Source: Forficula auricularia | Lineage: Eukaryota; Arthropoda; Insecta; Dermaptera; Forficulidae | Assembly: GCA_024734495.1 (NCBI GenBank) | Contig: JALMQS010000085.1 | Location: forward strand, 912,474 to 976,473 | Length of the DNA stretch: 64,000 nt | Direction: 5' to 3' | Shown: piece by piece, positions 55,675 through 64,000 of the stretch | Numbering within the stretch: position 1 is the stretch's first letter | Layout of the letters: the number at the start of each line of letters is the position of its first letter | Made by a program: the position numbers and the translations under genes | Notes under the pieces: model-generated | Database searches by the model: none | Told to the model about the DNA's origin: nothing | The model's input: the letters and a program-made list of their open reading frames with translations, nothing else

Positions 55675-56506
55675 TTTGTCTGTACATTGGACTAAATCAC
55701 GCCAAATTTTGGTTGAACACGTTTCAAGCTATGTTATGAAGGAAAACACCCTCAACAAAATTCCAGTCTGTCTGTATGTCTGCATGTCTGTCTGTCTGTT
55801 TCAGTGGTTTCCGTGAAAAGTTGCTCACGATTCACGTAAAAACGGCTGAAGGGATTATGAAATTTCATATTTGTATCAGTTGTCTTCTAACTTACGTTTT
55901 TAGCTATATAACGCTTTGTAATTTTGACCACAAAAGGGTTTTTTTTTGGGGGGGGGGGCGCACGAATGAAAATTATCAAATAACTCCTAAACTATTAACT
56001 CTACGGGAAATTTTACAATGAACAAAGTTGTAGGGGATGTAATTTGTGACAACTTTTGTTTAAAAAAAATTCCCCCAAAAAACCACCCAAAAAGAGGGTG
56101 GTGGTGGTGGTGAAAAAATGGAAATTCTTGCCCTTGGAGCAAACTCAACCAAATTTTGTATACATAATCTGTGGGTCACTAGAAGGCTATAAATGCAAAA
56201 ACAAACCACCCAAAATGGGGGGGTCAAAAAATGAAAATTCTTACCTTTAGAGCCAACTTAACCAAATTTTGTATACATAATCTGTGGGTCACTAGAAGGC
56301 TAGAAATGCAAAAACTGGGTGCGGGGGTGGAGTGATAGTGCGGGTGCAGAGGTGGGTTAGGGGATGGGGTTGGGTGGGGGTAGAATGGGGTGGGGTGAGG
56401 GAGCAAGACTGAGTATGGTGGAGCGGGGTGGGTTCGTGGGTTGGGGGTCCAGTGGGCGTGCCCCCTGGCCAGCAAGAGGGCCGCCGAAGGCCGGCCTTGC
56501 AGCTAG
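55675..56506 (+). mobile_element. Helitron-like element with G-rich 3' part
   Basis: The 5' part (TTTTGTCTGTACATTGGACT, TGTCTGTATGTCTGCATGTC) resembles insect Helitron heads. The middle includes two tandem copies of AACCAAATTTTGTATACATA ... TCTGTGGGTCACTAGAAGGC. The end is AAGGCCGGCCTT, GCAG, CTAG followed by T, which fits the Helitron hairpin-CTRR|T rule. 56310-56460 is a strand-skewed G-rich tract with many GGG runs. The 5' boundary is uncertain. No Rep/helicase is encoded. Confidence 0.6.
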
Positions 56507-56847
56507 TATTTTTATAAAATAACGACAAATCCCTTTTAGATAAGGCTAGATATTGTGCAAAATTAAATATTGATTTTTTAGTCAATTATAGCGACGGAAA
56601 TTAAAAACAATTTGCATTAAATTATTAACATTTCAATTGGGAAATTATTATTATTAATAGTAGTATGACAAAGAGACTTAAATAATGAACCTATTAGATC
56701 ATTCAATAAATAATTTATATATTCTTTTGTTGCTTCTGAATGTAAGTGTTAAACAATTTTGTTCACTAAAATTTGTTTTTGTAATTAATTTGTTTCGCAA
56801 GATTAATGCCCTTGTGTTTTCAAGTGCCAATGAATTGCTTATTCCAG

Positions 56848-56943
56848 GCATCGAGGAGCACTCGATGGCATTATTATGTAAATATCGGTAATAATTCAAC
56901 AGGCTCTGTAGATGGTCGACGGCACGGCTGTTTGCCCGAGGAG
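56848..56943 (+). CDS. Possible internal exon of an unrecognised gene
   Basis: 96 bp lie between a reasonable acceptor (GCTTATTCCAG) and a strong donor (GAG|GTGAGC). One frame is open throughout in phase 0: ASRSTRWHYYVNIGNNSTGS then VDGRRHGCLPEE. It sits in an island (about 56850-57130) of higher GC than its neighbours. The minus strand of the island is open too (SSPPRANSRAVDHLQSLLNY), so strand is uncertain. There are no flanking exons to support it. Confidence 0.3.
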
Positions 56944-57339
56944 GTGAGCTAAGTGTATAGGACGAAGGTGATGAGGGTGGTGGGGCGGCGTAAATCAAGT
57001 AGGTGGAGCGGTGTAGAGATTCGTCAGCATGCAAAAGAGACCCAATAGGAAAAAAAGAAATCCAGTCAGAGGTCGTCGAGGTAGACAATTCAGATGAGAT
57101 TGAAACATTTAAAATGCACGAGAGCGCGCAAATCAATTAAGCTTGGATTTATGCTGATTCTAAAAGAGCTTCCGAGATTTATTCGTTTAGGATTTATAGT
57201 CTAAAACCACTTTGATTAGGTATTTTCAGTGAGAGATATTCCCATCAGGGTTATCAAAATGATTTAACCTGATTTTCAGAATTTGATGTTGAAAATACCT
57301 CAACAAAATTGGATAATTTCAAAGAATTTTGACTCCTGA

Positions 57340-57420
57340 TGATGGGCTCACTCCCGAAATATATCGAATTCAAAACTCAATTTTGTTTTATTTCTTTTTT
57401 GTGAAACCTACCTAGCATCT
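57340..57420 (+). repeat. 'CTGATGATGGGCTC..CCCGAAATATATCG' repeat
   Basis: CCTGATGATGGGCTCACTCC, CGAAATATATCGAATTCAAA and ACTCAATTTTGTTTTATTTC recur inverted at about 51600-51690. This is another CTGATGA-hairpin-CGAAA arrangement, with a shorter stem. Confidence 0.6.
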
Positions 57421-57479
57421 TGCTAAAGTTTTATTATTATATTAAAATGTTTCACCTAGAACCAACATCTAACTCCTTA

Positions 57480-57960
57480 AAAGTTATTAACTTAAGGTAG
57501 TTGTGTCGCGACAATACTAGGAAAAAGTTAATGCTAGAGTATATAGAACAGACAATAAGGATTCATAATTCATAAGACCAAAAACTTTTTGCTGTTTATG
57601 TACCACTACTAGACAATCCCGTGCTCGTTTGACAAATCTGGCTTCACTGTCCGAGCTCGTATATATTTTATCATAGAAATTTAAGATAAAGTACGTTATA
57701 AAGGAAGATTTATAAAACAAAAAGTTCTTAATAAGTGATTGAAAGCTGTTGACAATGGCTAAAACCGAAAAAACGTCAAAAAATTTACTAAAGTTAACCC
57801 ACATTTCAGGTTAAATAAATCACGTTGTTGCCAGCTTGTGTTTAGTGTAAATTTTTCATTATTTATTAATTATTATCTCAGAAACTGTGTTGTAACTTTG
57901 AATTTAAATTTTCTTAATAAATATTTATAGTTATTAACTATCTTTTTTGAATATCAGATA
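57480..57960 (-). repeat. Repeat X, copy 2 (inverted relative to 46.5 kb)
   Basis: It is the reverse complement of 46470-46960 with scattered changes. It reads AGTTAATGCTAGAGTATATA, CATAATTCATAAGACCAAAA, CACTGTCCGAGCTCGTATAT, TTAATAAGTGATTGAAAGC on the plus strand. Confidence 0.75.
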
Positions 57961-58503
57961 TCATTAGAATTATAATATTTTATCCGGGGAACGAAACATT
58001 TGTTTTTTCTTCAAATGTGGCCAGTGTAAGCCAAAAGGTTAGACACCCCTGATCTAGAATACTATTTATTTATTGATTCATCAGAATATCTCTGAAATAG
58101 TGAGTCAGAGAATTTGAAATTTAACTTGAAGCTTAGACTTACAATGTAGATGTTCGCTAAAAAAGTTTTTTAAAAATTCCAATTTTGAAAAGTTTAAACA
58201 AAGAAAAAAATATAATATTATTGTGTAAGTACTTTCATTCTATCTTAGAGTATCCTAAGTATTAGAATTCGACAAGTGCAACCACACATGGCCTGATAAA
58301 ACCACGGGGATATAAAACAAAAACAAAAGCAAAAAAATAGGAATAATTGAGTCGTGTATTTTGAAAGTGGCCTAAGTCTAATTTTGAAAAAAAAATGTAT
58401 TAATGTCAGTTTTAGTTTGACATAGACGTCTTCTTTTATATTTATAATATCTCAGTCAATAGAGTACAATTTCTTCATGAATTCGTCAAAATAATTATCT
58501 CAA

Positions 58504-59071
58504 CAAAACACTTGTGTAAAAAAGGCCAAGTTCGATTAATAAAATCAGTTTGCCAAAAAAAGTAGTGAGATCTAATGTGCACGCCAAGTTCAGCATCATC
58601 AATTTATTAAATGAGTCGAGAATATATTAGTAACTTCAATTAAAACGCATGTTTTTCATTTCACATGTCCCTCTATATTTTTTATTGATTTCACATTTTT
58701 GGTTGAAATTATTTTCCTAAAACTTGGCTTTTACGCATTAAATTATTATTATTATTGTTTGATAGGGCTTCCACCACTCCCCTCTTATTAAGATCCTATG
58801 ATATGGTAACTAGTAATTCGTGACATACATAATAATGCGTAAAAGCCAAGTTTTATGAAAATAATTTCAACTAAAAATGTGAAATCAATAAAAAATATAG
58901 AGGGACATGTGAAATGAAAAACATGCGTTTTAATTGAAGTTACTAATATATTCTCGACTCATTTAATAAATTGATGATGTTGAAACTTGGCAGCACATTA
59001 GATCGCACTACTTTTTTTGGCAAACGGATTTTATTAATCGAACTTGGCCTTTTTTACACACGTGTTTTTTT
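58504..59071. repeat. Foldback, arms about 243 bp, very well matched
   Basis: GCCAAGTTCGATTAATAAAA/TTTTATTAATCGAACTTGGC and TTAAAACGCATGTTTTTCAT/ATGAAAAACATGCGTTTTAA pair, as does AACTTGGCTTTTACGCATTA with its partner near the turn. The spacer at about 58749-58828 holds GCTTCCACCACTCCCCTC. Few mismatches suggest it is young or under gene conversion. Confidence 0.87.
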
Positions 59072-59118
59072 GAGATTTCACTTCTTTTTGTAATTTGTAT
59101 TTATCCTATAAATTTAAC

Positions 59119-59575
59119 CCTTTCATTTCGGGTCCCGAAGAAGGAAAAGTTTAGATTTTTCAATTTCGTCCTTTATTAATGTGTCAAGCTTTACCAGTAT
59201 GCAAAATTTCAGCATTCTAGGTTCAATGAATTTTTAGTTTATGTTAATTAAGCCTATAACGTTCACCCCTTCATTTCGGGCCTTGAAGAAGGAAAAGTTT
59301 CGATTTTTCAATTTCCTCCTTTATTAATGTGTCAAGCTATACCAGTATGCCAAATTTCAGCATTCTAGGTTCATTGAATTTTTAGTATATGTTAATTAAG
59401 TCTATTACTTTCACCCCTTCATTTTAGGTCCTGAAGAAGGGAAAGTTTCGATTTTTGGATTTTTCCCATTAATTGTACCCCAAACTCTACCTGCCTGCCA
59501 AATTTCAGCATTCTAGGGTTAGCGGAAGTACTCTAGAATTTTGATGAGTGAGTCAGTGAGTGAGTGAGTGAGTGA
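59119..59575 (+). repeat. Three tandem units of about 140 bp plus GTGAGTGAGT tail
   Basis: Each unit holds TTTCATTTCGGG, GAAGAAGGAAAAGTTT, TTTATTAATGTGTCAAGCT and AAATTTCAGCATTCTAGG. Starts are near 59119, 59265 and 59405, and the last unit is shorter. A (GTGA)n tract follows at about 59545-59573. From memory, such 'AAATTTCAGCATTCTAGG ... GAGTGAGTGAGTGA' tracts occur in a common non-autonomous element class. Confidence 0.8.
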
Positions 59576-59974
59576 CGAAAAAGCCTATTTCTGGATTCTT
59601 GTAACTTGGATGGTATAAACACTATAAACAGTAGAAATATGAAATTTTGTAATTTAGTTAAGCTTATGGACCAGTATTCTGGAAAAAAAATTCAGCCATG
59701 TAGAGGTTTCCATTGCGAAGTTTACAGAGGCGTCAAAATGGCCTGAGTTGTTTCCCGTAAAGCGGTAGTCTGGCAGTGCACACATCCCCGCTTGAATCGA
59801 ACTTGGCTGGGCACTGCCGTGCCCCCAGATATCAAAATATATAATTGTATGTTTCCTATATTTGATTCAATCGAGAATCGAATGCAGGTAATTTTTGCCA
59901 AATATTAAGTGAAAATAATATCTGAACTTATATATTTCTTTCTTGAAATAATGAAGTTAAATAAATTTATAATT

Positions 59975-60290
59975 TTATCATTAATATAATAAAGAATAAA
60001 TAACACATTAATAGAGAATTGTTTTGATCGCGCCTTTTGAACAAGATATATATCGTGAGACTACTGCTGGTTGAAGCTATTGGAGTCTGCTGTGTCTTAA
60101 GTCTGGACCAAGAGAGAATGAAAAAAGATATGATCCATTTAGCTATAATTCAAAGTCATTATTGCGTTTAGCCCGCATGAAACTTGGTCACCATGGTGAT
60201 CCATATGGCGATATATATCTTGTTCAAAAGGCAAAACAATTCTCATTAATGTGTTAATTATTTTTTAATATATTAATGATTATAAAAATA
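59975..60290. repeat. Inverted-repeat MITE-like element, arms about 65 bp
   Basis: AATAACACATTAATAGAGAA and CCTTTTGAACAAGATATATA at the left pair with TTCTCATTAATGTGTTAATT and TATATATCTTGTTCAAAAGG at the right. The spacer is balanced in composition (GGTTGAAGCTATTGGAGTCT). Confidence 0.75.
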
Positions 60291-60339
60291 TAAATACAAC
60301 TATCTCGAAATAACAAAAAATAGATGGATCACTTTCAAA

Positions 60340-60885
60340 ATAAACGGCTCAATTGTAAAAATTTAATAAAGGGATCTAATTTAACCCCAAAAACAGGCCC
60401 TTCAAAAACTGGTTTCGACTTACGAGTCTGTCTATACATACAAAAGAAATAAAAAATTATTAGGAACAAAGGAATTTCTCGAAACTCGATAAAATAGTAT
60501 TTTCAGAAAATTCAAGCATCACTGGAAGGTTTTTAATACCCACAAAAATTATTCAATGAAAAAAGAATTAAAAGCCGTATCAACCACATCCACATTAACG
60601 GTCTCGGAGGACGAAGGGGATGATTGTACCAATCGACTTGATTGGGCTGCACATAATGGAATTGAAATAATTATCGGAAAGCAGGTTTTTGCCTAATTAG
60701 ATTTTTCCTCTTACTAAAAACAAGGACTAAAGATGATCAAGAGACACTCGATGGTGGACCGAAGTAATCGTCGGGAATCGAAAGCAAAAAGATGGAACTG
60801 TATACATTAATTAATGTAAAATACATTGGTCTACCTAAGACCTATAAAAGAAAGACAGAACGTCCACATTAACGGAACAATTTAA
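60340..60885 (+). repeat. Collapsed paralogue of the 39.9-43.4 kb locus
   Basis: 60340-60590 matches 39886-40110. A decayed single LINE 3'-tail unit follows after about 40 bp (CCAATCGACTTGATTGGG, GATTTTTCCTCTTACTAAAA, ACTCGATGGTGGACCG, ATACATTAATTAATGTAAAA). The reverse transcriptase and all but one tail unit are missing here. Small insertions suggest rapid decay. Confidence 0.75.
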
Positions 60886-61155
60886 TCATTGTAGAAACAT
60901 TTCTTGTGACAAATAATTTGATTTAACTTTTAATACTAATATAAAAAAATTAATTTATAGAAAAACAACTGTCTTCGATAATTCAATCACAAAAAATATA
61001 AAAATTATTAAACATGTATGATTTTCATGTCAGAAAGACCACGCCCGAGGGTGTCGAACCCAACTGGTGCTTTTGGAATACGTAATTCTTCTGCCTTAAG
61101 GCGTAGGTTTGACAATTAGATTCTACTCCAGGGAGGGTTAATGAGCTTTTTTTTT
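60886..61155. other. Intergenic sequence with a tRNA-like SINE remnant
   Basis: ATGTCAGAAAGACCACGCCC, GTGTCGAACCCAAC and the CCTTAAGGCG palindrome near 61097 suggest a decayed SINE-like copy around 61025-61110. Confidence 0.35.
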
Positions 61156-62123
61156 ACTTTACCATACAGGGTATGGTCAAGTATTGTAATCGTGAATGAA
61201 AACAGTGGGTTTTTTTCCTTCTTTTTTTCAAAATATCTCAAAAACGGCTGAAACTATTTTGATTAAAAAAATTGAGCGAAACCAAGGCATTTCGCTCTAC
61301 AAAAAAGCTCTAATAAGTGAACATCGAAAAAATTATATTTTTCGAGATAATAATTGTTTTGTCAAAATGTCTGTTAGTCTGTCTGGTTGTCCAGTTGGGT
61401 GTCCGTTAGTCTGTGCGTTACCAAATTTTTGTGGACGAGCTAGTTCAAAAACTAGTTTGAATATCGAAACCAAATTTCACACGTAGTTTTGGTCAATTGA
61501 GATTGAGAGCTGATTAGAATTTAGTGCATATCGACTCAAAATTAAAGGAGGTGGAGGGGGGGGGGGGGGTTAAAAATTAAAAATCTAGGCCATTTGAACA
61601 AACTCAACCAAATTTTGTATACATAATCAGTGGACGCGCTGACCTGTATAGATGGGCCGTTTGGTACTCCGCCCTCTCCTCATCTTCAAAAGTGTGATGC
61701 AAGGCCAGGCAGTCAGATAGATGTGCTGCATTCATGATCCCATGACCACACAGCGGACACGCAGGTGATGGAAGGACCCCGATGCGATGTAGGTGCGAGG
61801 CAAGATAGTCGTGCCCCGTCGTTGTCCGAAAGACAGCCACGCTGATCGCTCGGGGTAGGTCGCGTCGGATAGGGCCGTCGGTAACCAAGGTCGCCCTTGC
61901 CAGACGAAGACGCCACCAGGTCTTCCTCAATCCAAAGCCTCGTCGCCATGTCGATCTGGGCTTTGGCAGACTGCAAAGAAGTCGGGCAGACAGGCTGGAA
62001 AAATGGAAAAACTAACCCACCTACATGAATATAAATAATTTTATTAAATATTAAATATAAGTGAGTGGCCAGGTTGTATGGTAAAGTCAAGCGGATGGCC
62101 ACATCAGAACACGTCAGTTTATT
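61156..62123 (+). mobile_element. 'ACTTTACCATACA' TIR family, copy E, carrying LINE sequence
   Basis: It runs from TACTTTACCATACAGGGTAT to TTGTATGGTAAAGTCAAGCG and ACACGTCAGTTTATT, so both ends are present. Between TACATAATCAGTGGA and AAAAATGGAAAAACTA, where sister copies have only about 15 bp, about 365 bp of GC-rich sequence of LINE origin is inserted. Confidence 0.82.
61633..61998 (-). pseudogene. LINE C-terminal zinc-knuckle fragment inside TIR-family copy E
   Basis: The minus strand gives SAKAQIDMATRLWIEEDL in one frame and then, shifted, RDLPRAISVAVFRTTTGHDY, LASHLHRIGVLPSP, ACPLCGHGIMNAAHLSDCLA. The H-R-I-G-x-x-P/S-P-x-C-x2-C spacing with C-x2-C-x8-H-x3-C is typical of the region after RNase H in I/R1/Loa-type LINEs. 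Its GC content is far above the surroundings. Both ends are truncated, with one frameshift near 61925. Confidence 0.85.
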
Positions 62124-62770
62124 TGAAAAAATGTTTGAAATTGTCTGGTTTCTCTAGCTTTCAGACATTTCAAGCGCAGCTCTTCTTGCGTTGCCCGTAG
62201 CTAATAATTAAAATATTAATCAATTTATCAATCAATTTTATTTGTCTATTAGTCCTAGTAATTTAATAAACTAAATTTGATTGAAAATCAAAAAAAGAAG
62301 ATTTCTTTCCCCTCATAAAAGATTAACCATAAAAATTTCCTTTAATCCACTTGAAAAAAACTTTTATCAAGTTTAAATAAAATTATAAATTAATTTGCTT
62401 TGAAAACTAACCACTAACTAATTTGCATCATTTAGGATTAATTCAAGGTTCGAGTAGATAAACGTTGAAATCACTGAATAATTCATATCATTTTACAATA
62501 TGCATAATTTACCAATACAAGAGGCCCCTCTCTCTCTCTAGTCGACTATATATGAAAATTTTGATTATAAAATAATTAGTCTATTTATTCCAATAAGCAA
62601 TTTAAAGATTTTAAATATGGGTTAAAACCAAATGTCATGATTTTTTTCATTATTTTCTTCATCAGCATAATTAAAGGACCCAGACTGGCCATCGCAATAC
62701 ATCCCCATTATATTCTATGAATATAAATGGGAAAGTAAAAAGTATTCAGTTATACAAGAATTCTTCTTCT
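62124..62770. other. AT-rich gene-free stretch
   Basis: A (CT)n tract lies at about 62527-62540. Nothing else was recognised. Confidence 0.45.
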
Positions 62771-62772
62771 TA

Positions 62773-62942
62773 GGGCCGGTTGTATGTCGCAAAATAAATG
62801 CTTTACCACTACCAGACGGTAGATGGTAAATGGAAGTGAACTGAAAGTGCCTGTAATCTGATTGGCCATCCCAGTGGCTCCATTTACCATCTACCGTTTG
62901 TTAGTGGTAAAAAGCATTTACTTTGCGACATACAACCGGCCC
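62773..62942. mobile_element. PIF/Harbinger-type MITE, 170 bp
   Basis: Inverted ends GGGCCGGTTGTATGTCGCAAA and TTTGCGACATACAACCGGCCC extend inward (ATAAATGCTTTACCACTA and its complement) to about 55 bp each. TTA flanks both sides (62770-62772, 62943-62945), the 3-bp duplication of the PIF/Harbinger superfamily. Confidence 0.9.
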
Positions 62943-62945
62943 TTA

Positions 62946-63218
62946 GACTGCCATACCCGAAACGGGTGTCGGCGCTTCTCCACATATACCTGTGCTGAGT
63001 GTGTTTAGTTGTTTTACACAGATATAGGGGACCTACTTTTTAACGCCGGTTCCGAACGGCTAATTTGGAGAGGTCACTTGGCAATTATACTCTTGGTAGG
63101 TTGCCATTATTTTCCAAGAGGAGGTGACTGCAAATATCTATCTGCCGAGACTCGGTCTCGAACCAGCGATCTCCGAGTCAGCGACCCAACACTCTACCCA
63201 CTGACCCACAGTCCCCTC
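62946..63218 (-). mobile_element. tRNA-derived SINE
   Basis: On the minus strand it opens GGGGACTGTGGGTCAGTGGG with A-box-like GTGGGTCAGTGGGTAGAGT. The B box GGTTCGAGACC lies at 63154-63164. The 200-nt body (GACCTCTCCAAATTAGCCG, AGAAGCGCCGACACCCGTTT) is unrelated to the other SINE families here. Its 3' end directly abuts the target duplication of the Harbinger MITE. Confidence 0.85.
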
Positions 63219-63267
63219 TATACAAGCATAATTAATATAATTTGGATTTTAAATTAATTATTTCTTT

Positions 63268-63485
63268 TACTTTATCATAGTCAAGTATTGTAATAGTTCA
63301 TGAAAAAAGTGTTTTTTTGTTTCGTTTTTTCTAAATATCTCAAAAACGACATGAAATTATGTTGTTAAAAATAAGCTGACGTGTTCTGATGTGGCCATCC
63401 ACTTGACTTTACCATACAACCTGGTTCCTCACTTATATTTAATTTTTAATGAAATTATTTATAATCATGTAGGGGAGGGGGGTTA
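63268..63485. mobile_element. 'ACTTTACCATACA' family, two ends fused head to head
   Basis: 63268-63370 is a plus-oriented left end (TACTTTATCATAGTCAAGTA ... AAATATCTCAAAAACGACAT). At 63371 it switches to a minus-oriented right end (AATAAGCTGACGTGTTCTGA, ACTTTACCATACAACCTGG). The middle of the element is missing. Confidence 0.75.
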
Positions 63486-63489
63486 GTGC

Positions 63490-64000
63490 CAACACAACTC
63501 AAAAATGCGGAACCAAGATCACGGAAGAGGAACAACAGGCACATCTCGCAACGTTATCTTGAAAACGGACCATAACTGTTACTGGACAACGGGATAAACA
63601 TATACGTAATCTCATCTTGTTTTCTCAATTGTTGCAAGCTACCAAGTCCATCTTTTATCTGCTCCTGGTTTGATTTTGAGCTCACTGAGAATATTAAATG
63701 ATTATAATATTGATATATGAGTAACATTGATTGCCATTGAAATATTTCCACTTTTATCATACTTATTTATTTTATATTGATTTTTTTCTTTCCGCCATTA
63801 ATAAATTGTCATATATCTATATAATTTCTTGTTCTATCATTCTTATCGAGTTAAAACCTAAAAATTTAATTCATTTCCCTTAGTATTTAAATCCCCTCAC
63901 CTACCGTTCCCGATATCCATCCAACACCTTTATTATAATTAATTATTTTTATTATTCATTCTTTTATTTTTTTTGTTTTATTATATATATACATAGAATG
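63490..64000. other. AT-rich gene-free stretch
   Basis: Nothing was recognised. Confidence 0.45.

Noticed and set aside
55505..55687. Minus frame with a Tyr-Ile run at 55.5-55.7 kb
   Set aside because: It is the translation of a (TA)n microsatellite.
56224..56585. Proline/threonine-rich frames on the minus strand near 56.4 kb
   Set aside because: They are the complement of the G-rich Helitron-like tract. The composition explains the absence of stops.
1..64000. Endogenous viral or retroviral genes
   Set aside because: No gag/pol/env, capsid or polymerase-like frame of viral type was seen. All reverse transcriptase pieces are of the non-LTR kind.

Overview
The window is a piece of nuclear genome from an animal, most likely an arthropod and probably an insect. 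It is AT-rich, with short-exon genes, GT-AG introns and very dense interspersed repeats. Several repeats look, from memory, like families common in insect genomes: an 'ACCGACTTC..GGAGGAGGTTC' family, a 'GGCCAAGTGCGAGTCGGAC' family and Helitron-like pieces. The species cannot be fixed from the sequence alone.

Only one clear host gene is present. Positions 714-5049 (+) hold seven exons giving the last 396 residues of an SLC22-type (organic cation/anion transporter) member of the major facilitator superfamily. Its 5' exons lie upstream of the window. Its introns carry a hAT-type element with an intact 8-bp target duplication (2704-3260), which itself contains a LINE fragment, and a pogo/Tc1-type MITE (3822-4171). 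Three further short islands look like possible exons of unrecognised genes: 46988-47188 (-), 53216-53311 (-) and 56848-56943 (+). A compositionally balanced block near 26.1-26.3 kb may be a conserved non-coding element.

The rest is a mosaic of mobile elements. Autonomous elements survive only as broken coding pieces: a hAT transposase end (7.06-7.37 kb), a mariner-type transposase end (37.37-37.91 kb), a Jockey-like reverse transcriptase (40.16-41.36 kb) and LINE C-terminal ends (2.8, 13.1, 28.5, 47.5 and 61.7 kb). Non-autonomous elements are abundant: hAT MITEs with 8-bp target duplications (9.6, 33.9, 39.0, 54.3 kb), TA-flanked MITEs (3.8, 37.4, 44.8 kb), a Harbinger-type MITE (62.8 kb), tRNA-derived SINEs (19.4, 26.6, 63.1 kb and a fourth family), and Helitron-like sequences (31.8, 56.5 kb).

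Four patterns stand out. (1) At least six copies of a hammerhead-ribozyme-like motif: CTGATGA core, hairpin, GAAAC, tiny third stem and, in the best copies, a GTC site. Some sit in the arms of long palindromes. (2) A head-to-tail array of about eight LINE 3'-tail units behind the Jockey-like element (41.4-43.4 kb), with solo copies at 21.9 and 60.7 kb and a collapsed paralogue of the locus at 60.3-60.9 kb. (3) More than ten long inverted repeats (foldbacks) of 0.3-1.5 kb. One contains a 91-nt tRNA-like fold with an extra hairpin in its D arm. (4) A TIR-bearing family ('ACTTTACCATACA' ends) in many copies, one of which carries a GC-rich piece of LINE coding sequence.
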